This document shows positions 11,413 through 21,469 of a stretch of 64,000 bases of DNA, in pieces. Positions within the stretch are counted from its first letter, which is position 1. Each line of letters opens with the position of its first letter. The DNA lies in assembly GCA_963971225.1 (NCBI GenBank), contig OZ020269.1, forward strand, positions 86,944,283 through 87,008,282, in the 5' to 3' direction. Position numbers and translations under genes: made by a program. Source of the DNA: Melieria omissa. Taxonomy: Eukaryota; Arthropoda; Insecta; Diptera; Ulidiidae. The notes below the pieces were generated by a model. That model was not told the origin of the DNA. It saw only the letters and a list, made by a program, of their open reading frames with translations, and did not search any database.

Positions 11413-11745
11413 CCGCCGTGGCTCAGTTGGTTAGTGCGCGGTCCAACGAGTCGCATGCAGAGCGACGCTAGTTCGAATTCTGCATGTAGTAACACCTAAA
11501 AAAAATAACGGGAAACTCGTTTTCTCTTTCGGCGGCTGTCCTCTCAGCTGGAAATGGCAAACCTCTGAGAGTAAAAAATTGCCTATGAAAAAGCTCCCAA
11601 TCTGCCGTTCGGAACCGGCATAAAACTGTAGGTCCCTTCCACCCGCGTACAAAATTCACACGCACAACACGGGTGGTTGCGGGAAGCTAGGCCTTAGTCT
11701 CGCGTAAGCGGGCTGTCGTGCCAATCAATTATTATTAATTATTAT
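11413..11745 (+). mobile_element. tRNA-derived SINE with 9-bp target-site duplication
   Basis: The head resembles a tRNA with the internal RNA polymerase III promoter: box A TGGCTCAGTTGG at 11419-11430 and box B AGTTCGAATTC at about 11470-11480. The body includes CTGCCGTTCGG and AACTGTAGGTCCC, a central module I recognise from insect SINEs. The 3' end is an ATT/AAT-rich tail (11730-11745). The 9-bp direct repeat TGAGAGCAG flanks it exactly at 11404-11412 and 11746-11754, proving retroposition. It landed at the end of the LINE fossil. It would depend on a LINE in trans. Confidence 0.92.
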
Positions 11746-11754
11746 TGAGAGCAG

Positions 11755-12960
11755 GATTTTTGTTAGAGGAGAAGAACTTTTATTATTATTTTGTAATAAT
11801 GTAGAAGGTTAGAACTCCTTAGGACTCTTCAGAGAGTCTTCTTAGCTTCATTAGAAGCCCCTAATGGTTTTTTGGGACCAAATTGGGTCTCTGTGGCCTA
11901 GACGAGCTACTCTTGAAGCAGACACTTTCACCTATATACCTTCTTAATGCACTTTGAAGGCAACAACAAACAACAAAGATAACAACAACAACACAAATTC
12001 ATGTAGAAAACATGCAAGTTTTCTATTCTAAATGTGTTCTGTGTAAATATATTTGACAAGCCCATTGCTCGTCTGTACTTTTCTCCCTCCAAAAAAAAGT
12101 TTTGTTGTTCCTATCAAATCTAATTTTCTCATTTTTCTCAACGTTTCTACAGCTTTTGCAATTTTCATACCATTTCGATTCAATTTAATGTTGCAAGCTG
12201 AGCAGAGACAACGAAGCTTCTGCATAGACAATGAAATGAAAAATATGAAAAGAAAGAATAAATAAAATTAAATAAAAAAATCCAAATAAATGGGAAAAAA
12301 GTAAATGCAGCAAATTGCAGAAAGGTGTAGCTGTGGAAGAGAAATATTAAATAATAGACGAGCTGCTGAAAATCTACACGAGAAATAAAATCCACAATAT
12401 TCAATTTTAGAACAAAACAAACGTTAACAACCAAGAAGAATGGCAGCTGGAAATAAAACACAAAGAAAAATTCAGGGGAAAAAAATGAACGAAATTAAAT
12501 TGAAGCAAATAAGAAAATGCGATAAACCAAACAAATTTGACTACTGTACGAAGAAAACGAGGTTAAATTGCAGAAAGTTGAACTAAAGAGAGGAAAAATA
12601 TTTGCTATGAATAAATGAAATAAAACAAAAGTGAATTTCAAGGCAATGCCTTAAGGTTCAATTAAAGTTGTTGAGAGATGTGCTTTGAGGGATATTAAGT
12701 TAAAAAAACTGGAGGAAATGCAAATGAAGTCGATGAACATTTGAAGGTTAAAAGAATTTTTTTGGAGCTTAGGGCAGAAAATTTTCGGATATTTAAGACT
12801 AAGACTGCCTTTTAAGGATTTCTGAAGAAATTGCATAGACGAAAAAGAAGAAAAACCCTCTTAAGGTGAAAAGGAACTAATTTGAGAAAATTATTGGATA
12901 ATACACAGCAATATATCTTTGGGTGATATAGAGAAGTATTAAATTTTATATATCCTTCAT
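11755..12960. other. non-coding stretch, purine-rich strand
   Basis: No gene or identifiable element. About 12230-12900 is strongly A-rich on the plus strand (many AAATAAA, GAAAAA). Open frames of 60-93 codons here are low-complexity Phe/Leu/Lys text on one strand or the other. Confidence 0.5.
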
Positions 12961-12964
12961 TAAT

Positions 12965-13320
12965 AAAGTTAGAAGGACGAAACTCAAGAATGTAGTAGTT
13001 AACATATTAGTCCTTAAAATAATTTTTTTTTGCAAACAAAACTATTGGGAATTCGCAAGGATATTCAAGGATAAAGTTTTAAAAGGACATTTTCAACACG
13101 TCTTCGTCCGTTTGCACCAAAATAATAAATTTTGTAAGATTCTAAGGGGTTTTCTTTCATTTGATATAATTTTTAAAATAATTTTTTTAATAATTCAATT
13201 TTTAAAATACTTCCTTAAAATAAACATGTCCTTAAAATTTCAAAGTCCTTTAAAAAAAATCCCGTCTTTTACTACATTTGGCCCCTAGTTTCGCGAGACT
13301 ATCGATGTTTTCGTGTGTAA
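12965..13320. repeat. two dispersed repeats adjacent to each other
   Basis: About 12965-13030 (AAAGTTAGAAGGACGAAACT, then GTAGTTAACATATTAG) recurs at about 35594-35660. It is followed at about 13050-13320 by a diverged copy of the repeat at the window start (AAGGATATTCAAGGATAAA, AAAAGGACATTTTCA, TTCATTTGATAT, GTTTTCGTGTG). There is no coding capacity and the class is unknown. Confidence 0.5.
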
Positions 13321-13464
13321 AATTTGTTGTCGCTAATATAGGAGATCCAGTCTATAGGATTGTTTAGAGTCTGTCTGTCTGTCTGGATTTGAATCCGTAT
13401 TTCTGTGGTATTAAAATGAGGTTCTATGTAGTGAAAAATCTCTACAGGAACATAAACTCGTGAC

Positions 13465-13669
13465 CAGTGTTGTCAATACATCATACTTTGTTATCCAAAA
13501 ATATCCCAAAAATCCTCTATGGATCCGAAAAATAAATATAAATTAAATAATATAAAAATTAAATTATATAAAATATAAATCTCCTAAACTTTCTCCTAAA
13601 CAATTCTTTCTCCTAAAAGGCCAAGAATCTCCTAAATCTAGGAGGAAATCTCCTGATCTGGCAACACTG
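13465..13669. mobile_element. hAT-type MITE (205 bp)
   Basis: The ends are inverted repeats CAGTGTTGTCA and TGGCAACACTG (10 of 11 matching), flanked by a perfect 8-bp duplication CTCGTGAC at 13457-13464 and 13670-13677. An 8-bp duplication with CAG..CTG ends is the hAT superfamily signature. The interior is AT-rich with several TCTCCTAAA motifs toward the right and no open frame, so it is non-autonomous. Confidence 0.92.
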
Positions 13670-13679
13670 CTCGTGACCT

Positions 13680-14890
13680 TGAGCATCTATAATGTTGAAC
13701 TCTGGTGCAAAACATCTAAAGAGAGAAACCTAAAGCTCGGATGGGTTAATTGTTTGTGCCTTTGGGTGTGCTTGGAAATAAACCTTCAGAAAGAAACCTA
13801 CTGTACCATGGTCGCTTAGCCAAGATTTGACTTTGCCTGCAAAGCTACCGAACTAAGGACATATTTTTTTATAGACCATTGAGAACAACTTTGGTTTAGA
13901 CACAGTGGCCATTGGACAGGACAGGTCGTCGCCTGAGGAAGCGATTGTCGTTTGTGCTATTAAACTCAATGGAACATACGACATTTGTTTTCTGCGGCGA
14001 CGAGGCATACTGGCGAAGGAATACCGGTAGTTGGTCTTTCCAAAAACTTAGGTTAGATTACATTAGGTAAACTGTACCAGTTAGAGCTTAATGTTGCGAA
14101 TCGACTGATTGCTGATTTGGCTGCCTCCTTTTCCCACTAACTCTTCTCGTCCTTTTTTTCCACCTTTATTTTTTCTGTTTTCATCATCAAACTTTTGATT
14201 CAGTGGTCGTCTCAGCCTGAGTGCTGCAGGTTCTGACTTTCATAGAGTTTCTCGTCTCACTCTTGCATACACGTGTACATATACCCTTACATAACCTTAG
14301 ACATACGAGTACACACATCCATTCATTCGTCCATCCATTGAAAACAAATATCACTAAAAGTCCTCAAAAATGAAACAGAAAACGTTACCAAACCAAATGC
14401 ATTAACTATTCATTTAATCTGCTTTCAGAGTGTTTTGCTGTTCATTTTCTTAAAACCTAAATACCTATAAATCTTCATAGAACCACCTATTTCCTATGAA
14501 TTTTTATGCACATACAAAATTTTAAAATCGCAAAATCCCATTCGGACCATATCAAACAGAGATTTGTTGCATATGAAAACAGGCATTTCGTGTCTTTATG
14601 CCAAACCATAAAAACGGGGTAAAAAAACCAAACAAACAACAATTTTCGTGAATCTATGTAGTCGACTGGCGACTGCCGACAATCGAAAGACGAGTAGAAA
14701 AGCCAGTTGGCAGCGGACGTTTGAAGCGAAATCGAGCGAATATTGGTGGCAAGGGATGAATGGTGTCGGAAATCGCACAACCAAAATATGCTAAAAGCAT
14801 ACAAGTTGACAACCTGGGTGACCTGGGCGCGCAACTCAAGTAGCACAGTTCGGCTTTTTATCAGCTCGAAAAGTCAACAAATCGAACAAA
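13680..14890. other. non-coding stretch
   Basis: No gene or repeat family recognised. The 119-codon minus-strand open frame at 14487-14846 has no domain I recognise and overlaps other equally long frames in the same DNA, so it is not annotated as a gene. Confidence 0.5.
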
Positions 14891-15960
14891 GCTACACGCT
14901 CAACGTTTAGCAGAACTCAAACCATGCTTTGGCGTGTTTAGTGTAGACAGCAGCAAATCTTCTCAATCGACACTTGTTACACAGGCTGTGCCACACTTTC
15001 GCTGTCCAGCCCCGCCCCCTTTTTCCCCGCCCTAAACGCGCTGACACCCTTTTTAGCCGGAATCGCAACTTTATGCTGCACTGCACTATTTATATGTTTG
15101 TATGTGTTGTTGTTGTTGCCTTTTTCTTATCCTTTCACATCTCTTGTATTCGGTACAGTGTATTTTGTTGTTATTGTTTGTGCTTTATTTCGCAACGTTT
15201 GTATCTATTTTTGATTTGGTTTTATTGTTGCCATTGTGTTCACTTTTATCTCCATCAGGGTCGGTTTGTCTGTCTGCAATGGCTGAATGGTTGGTTTGTT
15301 TGTCATTTCGTCTGTCTGTCTGTGTGTCTGTCAGTCTGTGCGAAAACGCCATTTGTGAAATTGCACGAAAAAGTGTCTTTCTATGGCTTTGTGTATGTTA
15401 TTGTTTTACTCTTGCTTACATGGTTATTGTTGTTGTTGTTGTTGTTGTATTGTTGCCACTGCTCAGCAGCTACAAATGAAATTACGATAAAAGCGTCAAA
15501 GTCAAAGGGTTATCCCTTTTAGCGCCATTTCTACTCAACTACGACCGCTGGCGCTTCGAATGAGATTCATCGTTCAGCGTTTTTCCGGTGTCAGTGTAGA
15601 ATTTAAAAGGTTTCTTATGCAAGTTTTTAAATTATTTAGTGTAAACAGAGTACATGGCACAGTGTCACAAAACCATAGAAATTCACTCAAAGTAGTTTAC
15701 AGAGATTCTTTCAATAATAAAAGATAAGAAAATGTATTGAGGACCACACATTTTTGAACACTGTCTATAGAATCTATGAAGTTGATTGTTTAAGAAGTTA
15801 GTTTGGTTTGGCCGTCCAGAGGTTTCGTCAACCTTAACTTCTATGAAGGGAACAGTTCTTGAATCAATTATAACAGTTGTTACTAGAATACGAATTTGGG
15901 AATATATAGATAGGACTATTGGGTCATCAACATCTAGAAGACGTAATCTTTCAAGACGGA
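14891..15960. other. non-coding island with GTT and TCTG repeats
   Basis: Contains GTT runs (about 15105-15120 and 15427-15450) and a TCTG/TCTGTG run (about 15308-15340). The 182-codon frame at 14974-15522 translates these runs into Cys/Leu/Val strings and is not credible protein. No recognisable transposon. Confidence 0.5.
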
Positions 15961-15972
15961 ATAATTTCAAGT

Positions 15973-16960
15973 GTTTTCACAAATTTTTAAGTCAATAAGC
16001 CCATTAATTCATGTTTTCCACAGTTCCACTTCAACCTGCAAACTTTTAACCCATCAGATCGGAACCCATTGGACCTTGATTTTCGGAAAAATTAAAACCA
16101 CGTGTCAAAAATCAATTAAATCAAGTTTTCTCATACAAAATTTTAACCCCGTCAGATCTTGAATTTCAAAAAAGTGAAAAACACGTATCTAATTTTTTTT
16201 ATTTCAAGTGTTCTCATCAAATTTGAAGTCACTAGGCCCATTTTTTACAGCCTTTACACGAACCTTAACCCATTCTTGGCCCCTTAATTCTAATTCTGAT
16301 ATTTTCGAAAAATTCAAAACACATCGAGTTATTTCACATTTGGAGTACTTTCACTAAGTTTGAAGCCAAAAGGCCCAAAAAATCATGCTTCTTCATAAAA
16401 ACTCTTAACCCTTAGTTTACCTCGTTACATTTTGATTTAAAAAAAATTATAAAAATTCGTTTCTAATTAACCCATTAGTGCCCAATTTGTTGTTTCAACT
16501 TTCGAGCTAATTTTCTGAAAGAAATGGCCTGAATTTTTATTAAAAACAAGTAATATTTTTTATTTTCATTTTAATATTGCTCCAAATGGAATTTGCTCCA
16601 GCGGAATTTTGTGAAATTTAACGAAGCAATGAACATGAACATCGTTTAAATGTTCCCAAATTGGAACATTGGGCGCTAGTGGGTTAAAAAGAAATTAATT
16701 AAAATTAAAGTGAAAACTATGTCTCGAATTATTTTTGAATTGGACTATTTTCATGAAGTTTGAAATCGAAAGGTCTATTAAATCACCTAAAGTCATACAA
16801 CACCTGAACCCATGTTTTGCCTCTTTAGAGTTCAAATTTCGATAAATCCCTTCATAGTGGAGGTTCCTTTTCTGTAATGTATCTAGAGTTAGAATTTTAT
16901 GTTTTTAGCTTCAGTGGTTTGAGTTTCGCAATGATAAATTAGTCAGTCAGGATAAAGTGT
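15973..16960. repeat. composite repeat with a core of about 135 bp, locus 1
   Basis: Units with the text TTTGAAGTCAATAGGCCCA, then CTTAACCC, then GTCAGATTTTGATTTTCGAA and ACACGTATC recur at about 15986, 16226, 16362 and 16760; the best spacing is 136 bp. The array ends in a module TTTTAGCTTCAGTGGTTTG with GTCAGTCAGGA (about 16905-16955), also found at the end of locus 2. A TTAA element (16471-16683) sits inside. There is no coding capacity. Confidence 0.7.
16471..16683. mobile_element. 213-bp TTAA-flanked MITE
   Basis: TTAA flanks at 16467-16470 and 16684-16687. The 16-bp terminal inverted repeats are CCCATTAGTGCCCAAT and, from the right end, CCCACTAGCGCCCAAT (14 of 16 matching). A hairpin AATGTTCC-CAAATT-GGAACATT (8-bp arms) lies at 16649-16670, next to the right repeat. 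It has no open frame. Its GCCCAA core is shared with the ends of the element at 62777. Confidence 0.85.
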
Positions 16961-16964
16961 TTTG

Positions 16965-18240
16965 GTATTAAAAATGTCTCTTCATTTTGACCCCACGACT
17001 ATTCATCACCAATTTCATTTAAATTTTATAATGTTTACTATTTTGTGTTCACAACTTGTATGAGTTAGCTCCACTGTGCTTTCTTCGTACGTCATGAACC
17101 AGCCAGCAGTTGACTTACAAGTCTCAACCAGTCAACGTGTAGATGCAACCCAAAATTAACATAAACAGCAACTAAATAAAACTTCCCTGTCGAGATAAAC
17201 ACAAAAGGGTCGGGCTGTCTGGTCGATCGGTCGGTTGGCTGCCGTTATTTTGGCATTTCCTTGAGACATTCTGAGTGGCAGTAAACATTGGAGAAACACA
17301 TAAAACATCTTTGCAATACTTTGTTGTGCGGATGTAGGGAATTTATTGCTGCTGACAACGACAGGTGGCAGCACTAAAATGATGTATGTATGTATATGTT
17401 GGCAGAGTTTGATGGCTTCTATACTGTACGCAATTTGTGGCTTAAAGATAATTTGAGTTTAATGAAAAGAATATGAAATTTTTTAAAGCTTCGTTATTAT
17501 TGAAAAATTTAGATGACAATTTAATAGTTTATTAAACAATGCCAGACCTACTTTTTGAATACTTTTGTTGCAGTTTTCATAGGTATCAAAGTTATATAAA
17601 GTTTATTGCTTTTAAATTGTTGTAGTTGCTGTCACTTCAGCAAAAGTAAACAAAATAAAGCTGTCTTTTAAGATTATGAGAAACAAAATTAAAATGGTTT
17701 TAATAAACTTTGTTAGATCCAGGAAATGTAGAAGCTTCCTGATCTTCATAGTTGAAATGTTTTTGAGGTCTTCAAGAAACGGTGTCTTGAGCGAGCATAG
17801 CTCTGTGCTTAAGCCGAGTATTCTTATTCTTCTTGTTCTTATTCTTCCTCACCATGCCATACATAAAGTTTACTTTAAATTATCTGGGTTTGTGATGTTC
17901 TACTGATTGAAAATGCTGTTAAGTTTGTTGAATTCTATCTTAGTGGGTACTCTGTCTCTACTCCAATTTTATGTGATCAAAATCTCTATATATCTGTCCA
18001 ACTCTGTAAAAAATTTTACTGTAGAAAATCTATCTTTCACTATAATACACCAAGATAGATCAGTGATTCCATAAACGTAGAGATGATCTCATTTGAAAAG
18101 ATGTAGCTAAACGTAAAAGGATTTCAGCCTTTAATTGGACATGAAGAACTTGGAAGGAATTTCCGATCATATAGTTTCAATTATATTCATCATAGGCGAG
18201 TATGAACCAAGATGTAAAACACCAGCTTTCCCATCGAAGT
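16965..18240. other. non-coding stretch
   Basis: No gene. Around 17040-17400 the sequence is less repetitive and includes a GTATGTATGTAT run at 17382-17395. The 76-codon frame at 17676-17906 has no recognisable domain. Confidence 0.45.
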
Positions 18241-18259
18241 GTTTTAAATTTAATTAAGA

Positions 18260-18415
18260 GACATTTTAATTAAGAAAAATTTTAAAAATCTGAAATACAA
18301 TTAGGAAATCTGAAATTCAGTTTGAAAATCTGAAATACAAAAATCCGAAATACAATTTTAAACGCTGAAATACAATTTGAATTTTCTGATATACAACTTG
18401 AAAAGGTTGAAAAAA
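18260..18415. repeat. short minisatellite of AATCTGAAATACAA units
   Basis: About seven diverged units of 18-28 bp built on AATCTGAAATACAATTTG follow one another, with CCGAAATAC and GCTGAAATAC variants. It is a local tandem array with no coding capacity. Confidence 0.65.
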
Positions 18416-18479
18416 AGTGCCTGAAAATACGACCAATTGCTCCACAGCTGCTCAGAAAATGCTCTTAGAGGATTAAAAT

Positions 18480-18935
18480 CTATGAGTGATCCCCATTAAT
18501 TTTGTCTCCTGACTATTTCTCTCGAATATACCAACCCCCTATCTTCAACCCTTAATGAAGTTCCCATACAAAATAATCTTTTTTTTTATAAAATAGACTC
18601 TCACTGCTTCCAGGTTGCCCCCAGACATATCAAATGTAAGACTGACCCCCATTTATTTTTCCTTCCGAATGTTTTTTCCATACATACCTAATCGCTATCT
18701 CCAACTCCTAAAGGGGCTGCCATACGAAACAGGTAATTTTCAATGGGATTAGCTTTTTACTTGTAAGTGTAGTAGTGAGGTAAGAGAGAAAATGTCGTAT
18801 ATCTAAAACTACTCAACCAATATAAATGGTTTATTCAGCTATCGGCAACATTCCTGAGTGCAAAAATCCAAAATTTCAGCACCAGAGTGCGCCTCCCATG
18901 CAAAAGAAGTTGTGATGTTCTCAACTTTTGGGCAA
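18480..18935. repeat. diverged repeat with two similar units of about 170 bp
   Basis: Two units share GA(T/C)CCCCATTAATTTT-like openings at about 18488 and 18643, then CTATCTTCAACCC/CTATCTCCAACTCC and CCCATACAAAA/GCCATACGAAA. The text after 18780 (GTCGTATATCTAAAACTACT, AAAATTTCAGCACC) looks like a dispersed insect repeat but I cannot name it. Confidence 0.45.
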
Positions 18936-19025
18936 AAAAAAACTGAATTGAATTGATCTCAAGTAATTGCAGGAATAGTACCGTTGCTTTTCTCATATTT
19001 AGGTTTGCCATTGCTATTTGTTTAA

Positions 19026-19539
19026 CTATTTCGACCCCAAAGTTGCCTCAGAACAACTTCACCTATTTTTCATCTTATAGCAAAAGCTATGCTTGATTTA
19101 TGGTTTTAATTTAAGTAGACACCAACAAATTAATATTTTTAAAAGTGAATCAAAGCAAATTAAAAAAAATTAACTGAAATCCCCAAATAAATTCCAATAA
19201 TTTGCAGCGATATCAGGTTTCAAGTTTGTGTTCTAATTGAAGTCTACGCATTGGGTGCGTTTGATCAAAACCCTGTTTCTTTAATAATGGTTAAATAAAA
19301 AGTAATATTTTTGTATTTTTCCATAAATATTAAATAATTTTTCTGTAATAAAAAAATATTGATACATAATTTATTCAACCCGTTTTAAGCTAAAATTGTT
19401 CAAAAGGAAACTAGCTCTAGAACTCTAACAAAAAGGCTTGGCGACTGCAAAAGTTGTGTGCACACTTAGGCAAATATTTCGTGATTTAAATAGAAATAAG
19501 TAATATCGAGACACAGGGTAAAATTCGGGGTCGAAAGGG
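19026..19539 (+). mobile_element. intact family-A TTAA element (514 bp), reference empty site
   Basis: TTAA flanks at 19022-19025 and 19540-19543. The ends are inverted repeats (CTATTTCGACCCC at the left; GGGGTCGAAAGGG at the right). Near the left end is AAGTTG-CCTCAGAA-CAACTT (19040-19059), a decayed hairpin. Aligned with the reverse copy at 4308-6947 it is uninterrupted at both nested insertion points: the TTAA near 19390, and TTTTAATTTAAGTAG near 19108. No open frame. Confidence 0.88.
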
Positions 19540-19559
19540 TTAATAATTGGAATGGGGGT

Positions 19560-20755
19560 TCGAAATCACTTCATATTTCATTTCGTATTCGTTGTTAATC
19601 TCTTTATATAGCAATGTTCTAATATCTCTTGTTATTTCATATGTTTCTGAGTTTTGGCTTAGAGCTCTTTAAGAATTGTCTTCTTTCCAGTGATCCATCA
19701 ACTAAAAAGATATAAACGCAGTTCAAATATAATCACAATTAACCGTGTAGCAAGGAACCCTTAAAGATTTGAGCCTAGGATTCCAAGAGTTAAAACATCG
19801 ATATTTCTTGTATGAACTGAAAAATCTTAAGTTAAAAAAAATATCAACATATATAAATACACGTTTGGAACTTCTTTTTTATATGAAAGATGTACATTGC
19901 AACTATTCAGTCCCCTCCCACTTATTAAAGTTTTGTATAAAATAAAACACTTTAACCACGTCTTGGTGCACTTTTTCGTTGCTTTAAAACCATCAAAGCC
20001 ATCAAGCAATGAAAATCCAAACCGAATAGCGTCTGTGCTCCAACGCATTTGACCTCTGTGATAAATGTGTCGCCTTTTTGTGTGCATTGCCACACTGAGA
20101 TAAAAATCAAATTTAAATTTAATCTGCACATGCGGACATACGCCAAAACGAGCGCACCACGACCGAGGCGCATTGACATTCATTTCTTATGAAACCCAAC
20201 ATGGCTAAACCCGAAGAAAGCAGCTAAGCAGGCGATAATCCCACATATGTTGAATGGCAGCAAACTGCGACAGCGAGAAGGCGAACAGTGGTGGATTTGG
20301 GCGGGCAGCGACTGTTGGGTGGGAGAAAAAAAAAGAGACGTAGGCAGAGTTTTCTTTTTGCAAATAGTTAGTGAGAGGAAGAAAGAACTTTAGAGTTTTG
20401 TGAAAGAACTTTGTTTTCTGTGTTTAGGTTGAGGAAAAAATAAAGGAACAATTTTTAAGGATCCTTACAATGATAGCAACTTGAGATGATTCAGAGAGAT
20501 TAAGATTTATTAGATAATATAACCCATGACTGATAATCTGAGCTTTTTTTGGTAGACAAAATTAAAACGTTTCTATCAAAGAGACAAAAGATTCGCAGGA
20601 GATTCATAAATGCTGAAAAAACTTCTAACTTGTAACTTTGAATCACTCGCTACTCGCAAGCAACATAATGGCCATCACTGGTCTAAAACCATCTCTTTTT
20701 GAAGGATTTACTGAAGTGTAGCGCTTTTTGAAATCCTTTTTAATACCTATTTAAT
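19560..20755. other. non-coding stretch
   Basis: No gene. Two overlapping minus-strand frames (118 and 75 codons, 19827-20183) cover the same moderately GC-rich segment, have no domain I recognise, and are not supported as genes. Confidence 0.45.
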
Positions 20756-20765
20756 AGAAAATTAG

Positions 20766-20942
20766 GAGGAAGACGAGACTACAAGTCACCTAATCTGCCA
20801 CTGCCCAGCTCTCTTTAGACGAAGATGGAACTAAGAATTTCCATCTTCCAGCTTTCACATCTTCGACAACTTGAATAACCTCAGTTCAGTCAACTTCAAG
20901 GACTTTCTAAGGTTTATACACAATCCAAATTTGCTTTTATAG
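20766..20942 (+). pseudogene. LINE C-terminal tail fragment
   Basis: One frame reads EEDETTSHLICHCPALFRRRW, a stop at about 20832, then DNLNNLSSVNFKDFLRFI and ends at a TAG (20940-20942). HLICHCPAL is the second half of the CCHC-like zinc knuckle at the C-terminus of RNase H-bearing non-LTR retrotransposons. It is 5'-truncated, as is usual for dead LINE copies. Confidence 0.8.
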
Positions 20943-20966
20943 GCTCTCCGACTTGCGGTAAAGTAG

Positions 20967-21460
20967 ATGACTTTCTTCTTGTGGTATCACAGTGGACATA
21001 TTTCTTGGCCTAAGTATGTCTTACGGCAATATGGTCTTCCCTTTCCATGGGGAAAACACGATTTGTCTCTGAGTCGAACATCTATCAGGCAGCTTGTTGG
21101 AGTCATTACTGGACACTACGCCATTGGATCCATGCTTGTCAAATGGTACCTCTCGTCCAGTGATGTCTGCAGAAGCTGTGGAGATGAAGAAGAAGTGAAC
21201 GATCCAACACTACCTGTGCCACTGCCCGGCTCTGCAGGAACACCTTCGGTCCGAAATTTCGGGTCTACTCTCCTTCATCAAAAGGTCGAACTGGTTTGCC
21301 CCGGACTGAGAGTCATTGGTTAGCTCCAGAACTTTCCAAGAAGGGATTCACAATGGGCCATTTTGGCCTCCGAATGGAAGCAGGTCCTCTGGGTCGCATA
21401 CACCCTACCCTACCCAACCTCACTATGTCTTTCGGCAAGTCCCATGTCCAGACAGTCACA
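20967..21460 (+). pseudogene. LINE C-terminal fragment, frameshifted
   Basis: The first frame reads SLSRTSIRQLVGVITGHYA, then SSDVCRSCGDEEE, the hallmark (I/L)TGHxxxG and first half of the zinc knuckle. After a frameshift near 21200 another frame continues IQHYLCHCPALQEHLRSEI and FIKRSNWF. Together these make the complete C-terminal domain of an RNase H LINE broken by one frameshift. It follows directly on the previous tail, so two 5'-truncated LINE copies lie in tandem. Confidence 0.88.
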
Positions 21461-21469
21461 TTATCCTAA

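Noticed and set aside
14974..15522. 182-codon open frame with hydrophobic segments
   Set aside because: Built on GTT and TCTG repeats giving Cys/Leu/Val strings; a second frame over the same DNA is equally open and equally simple.
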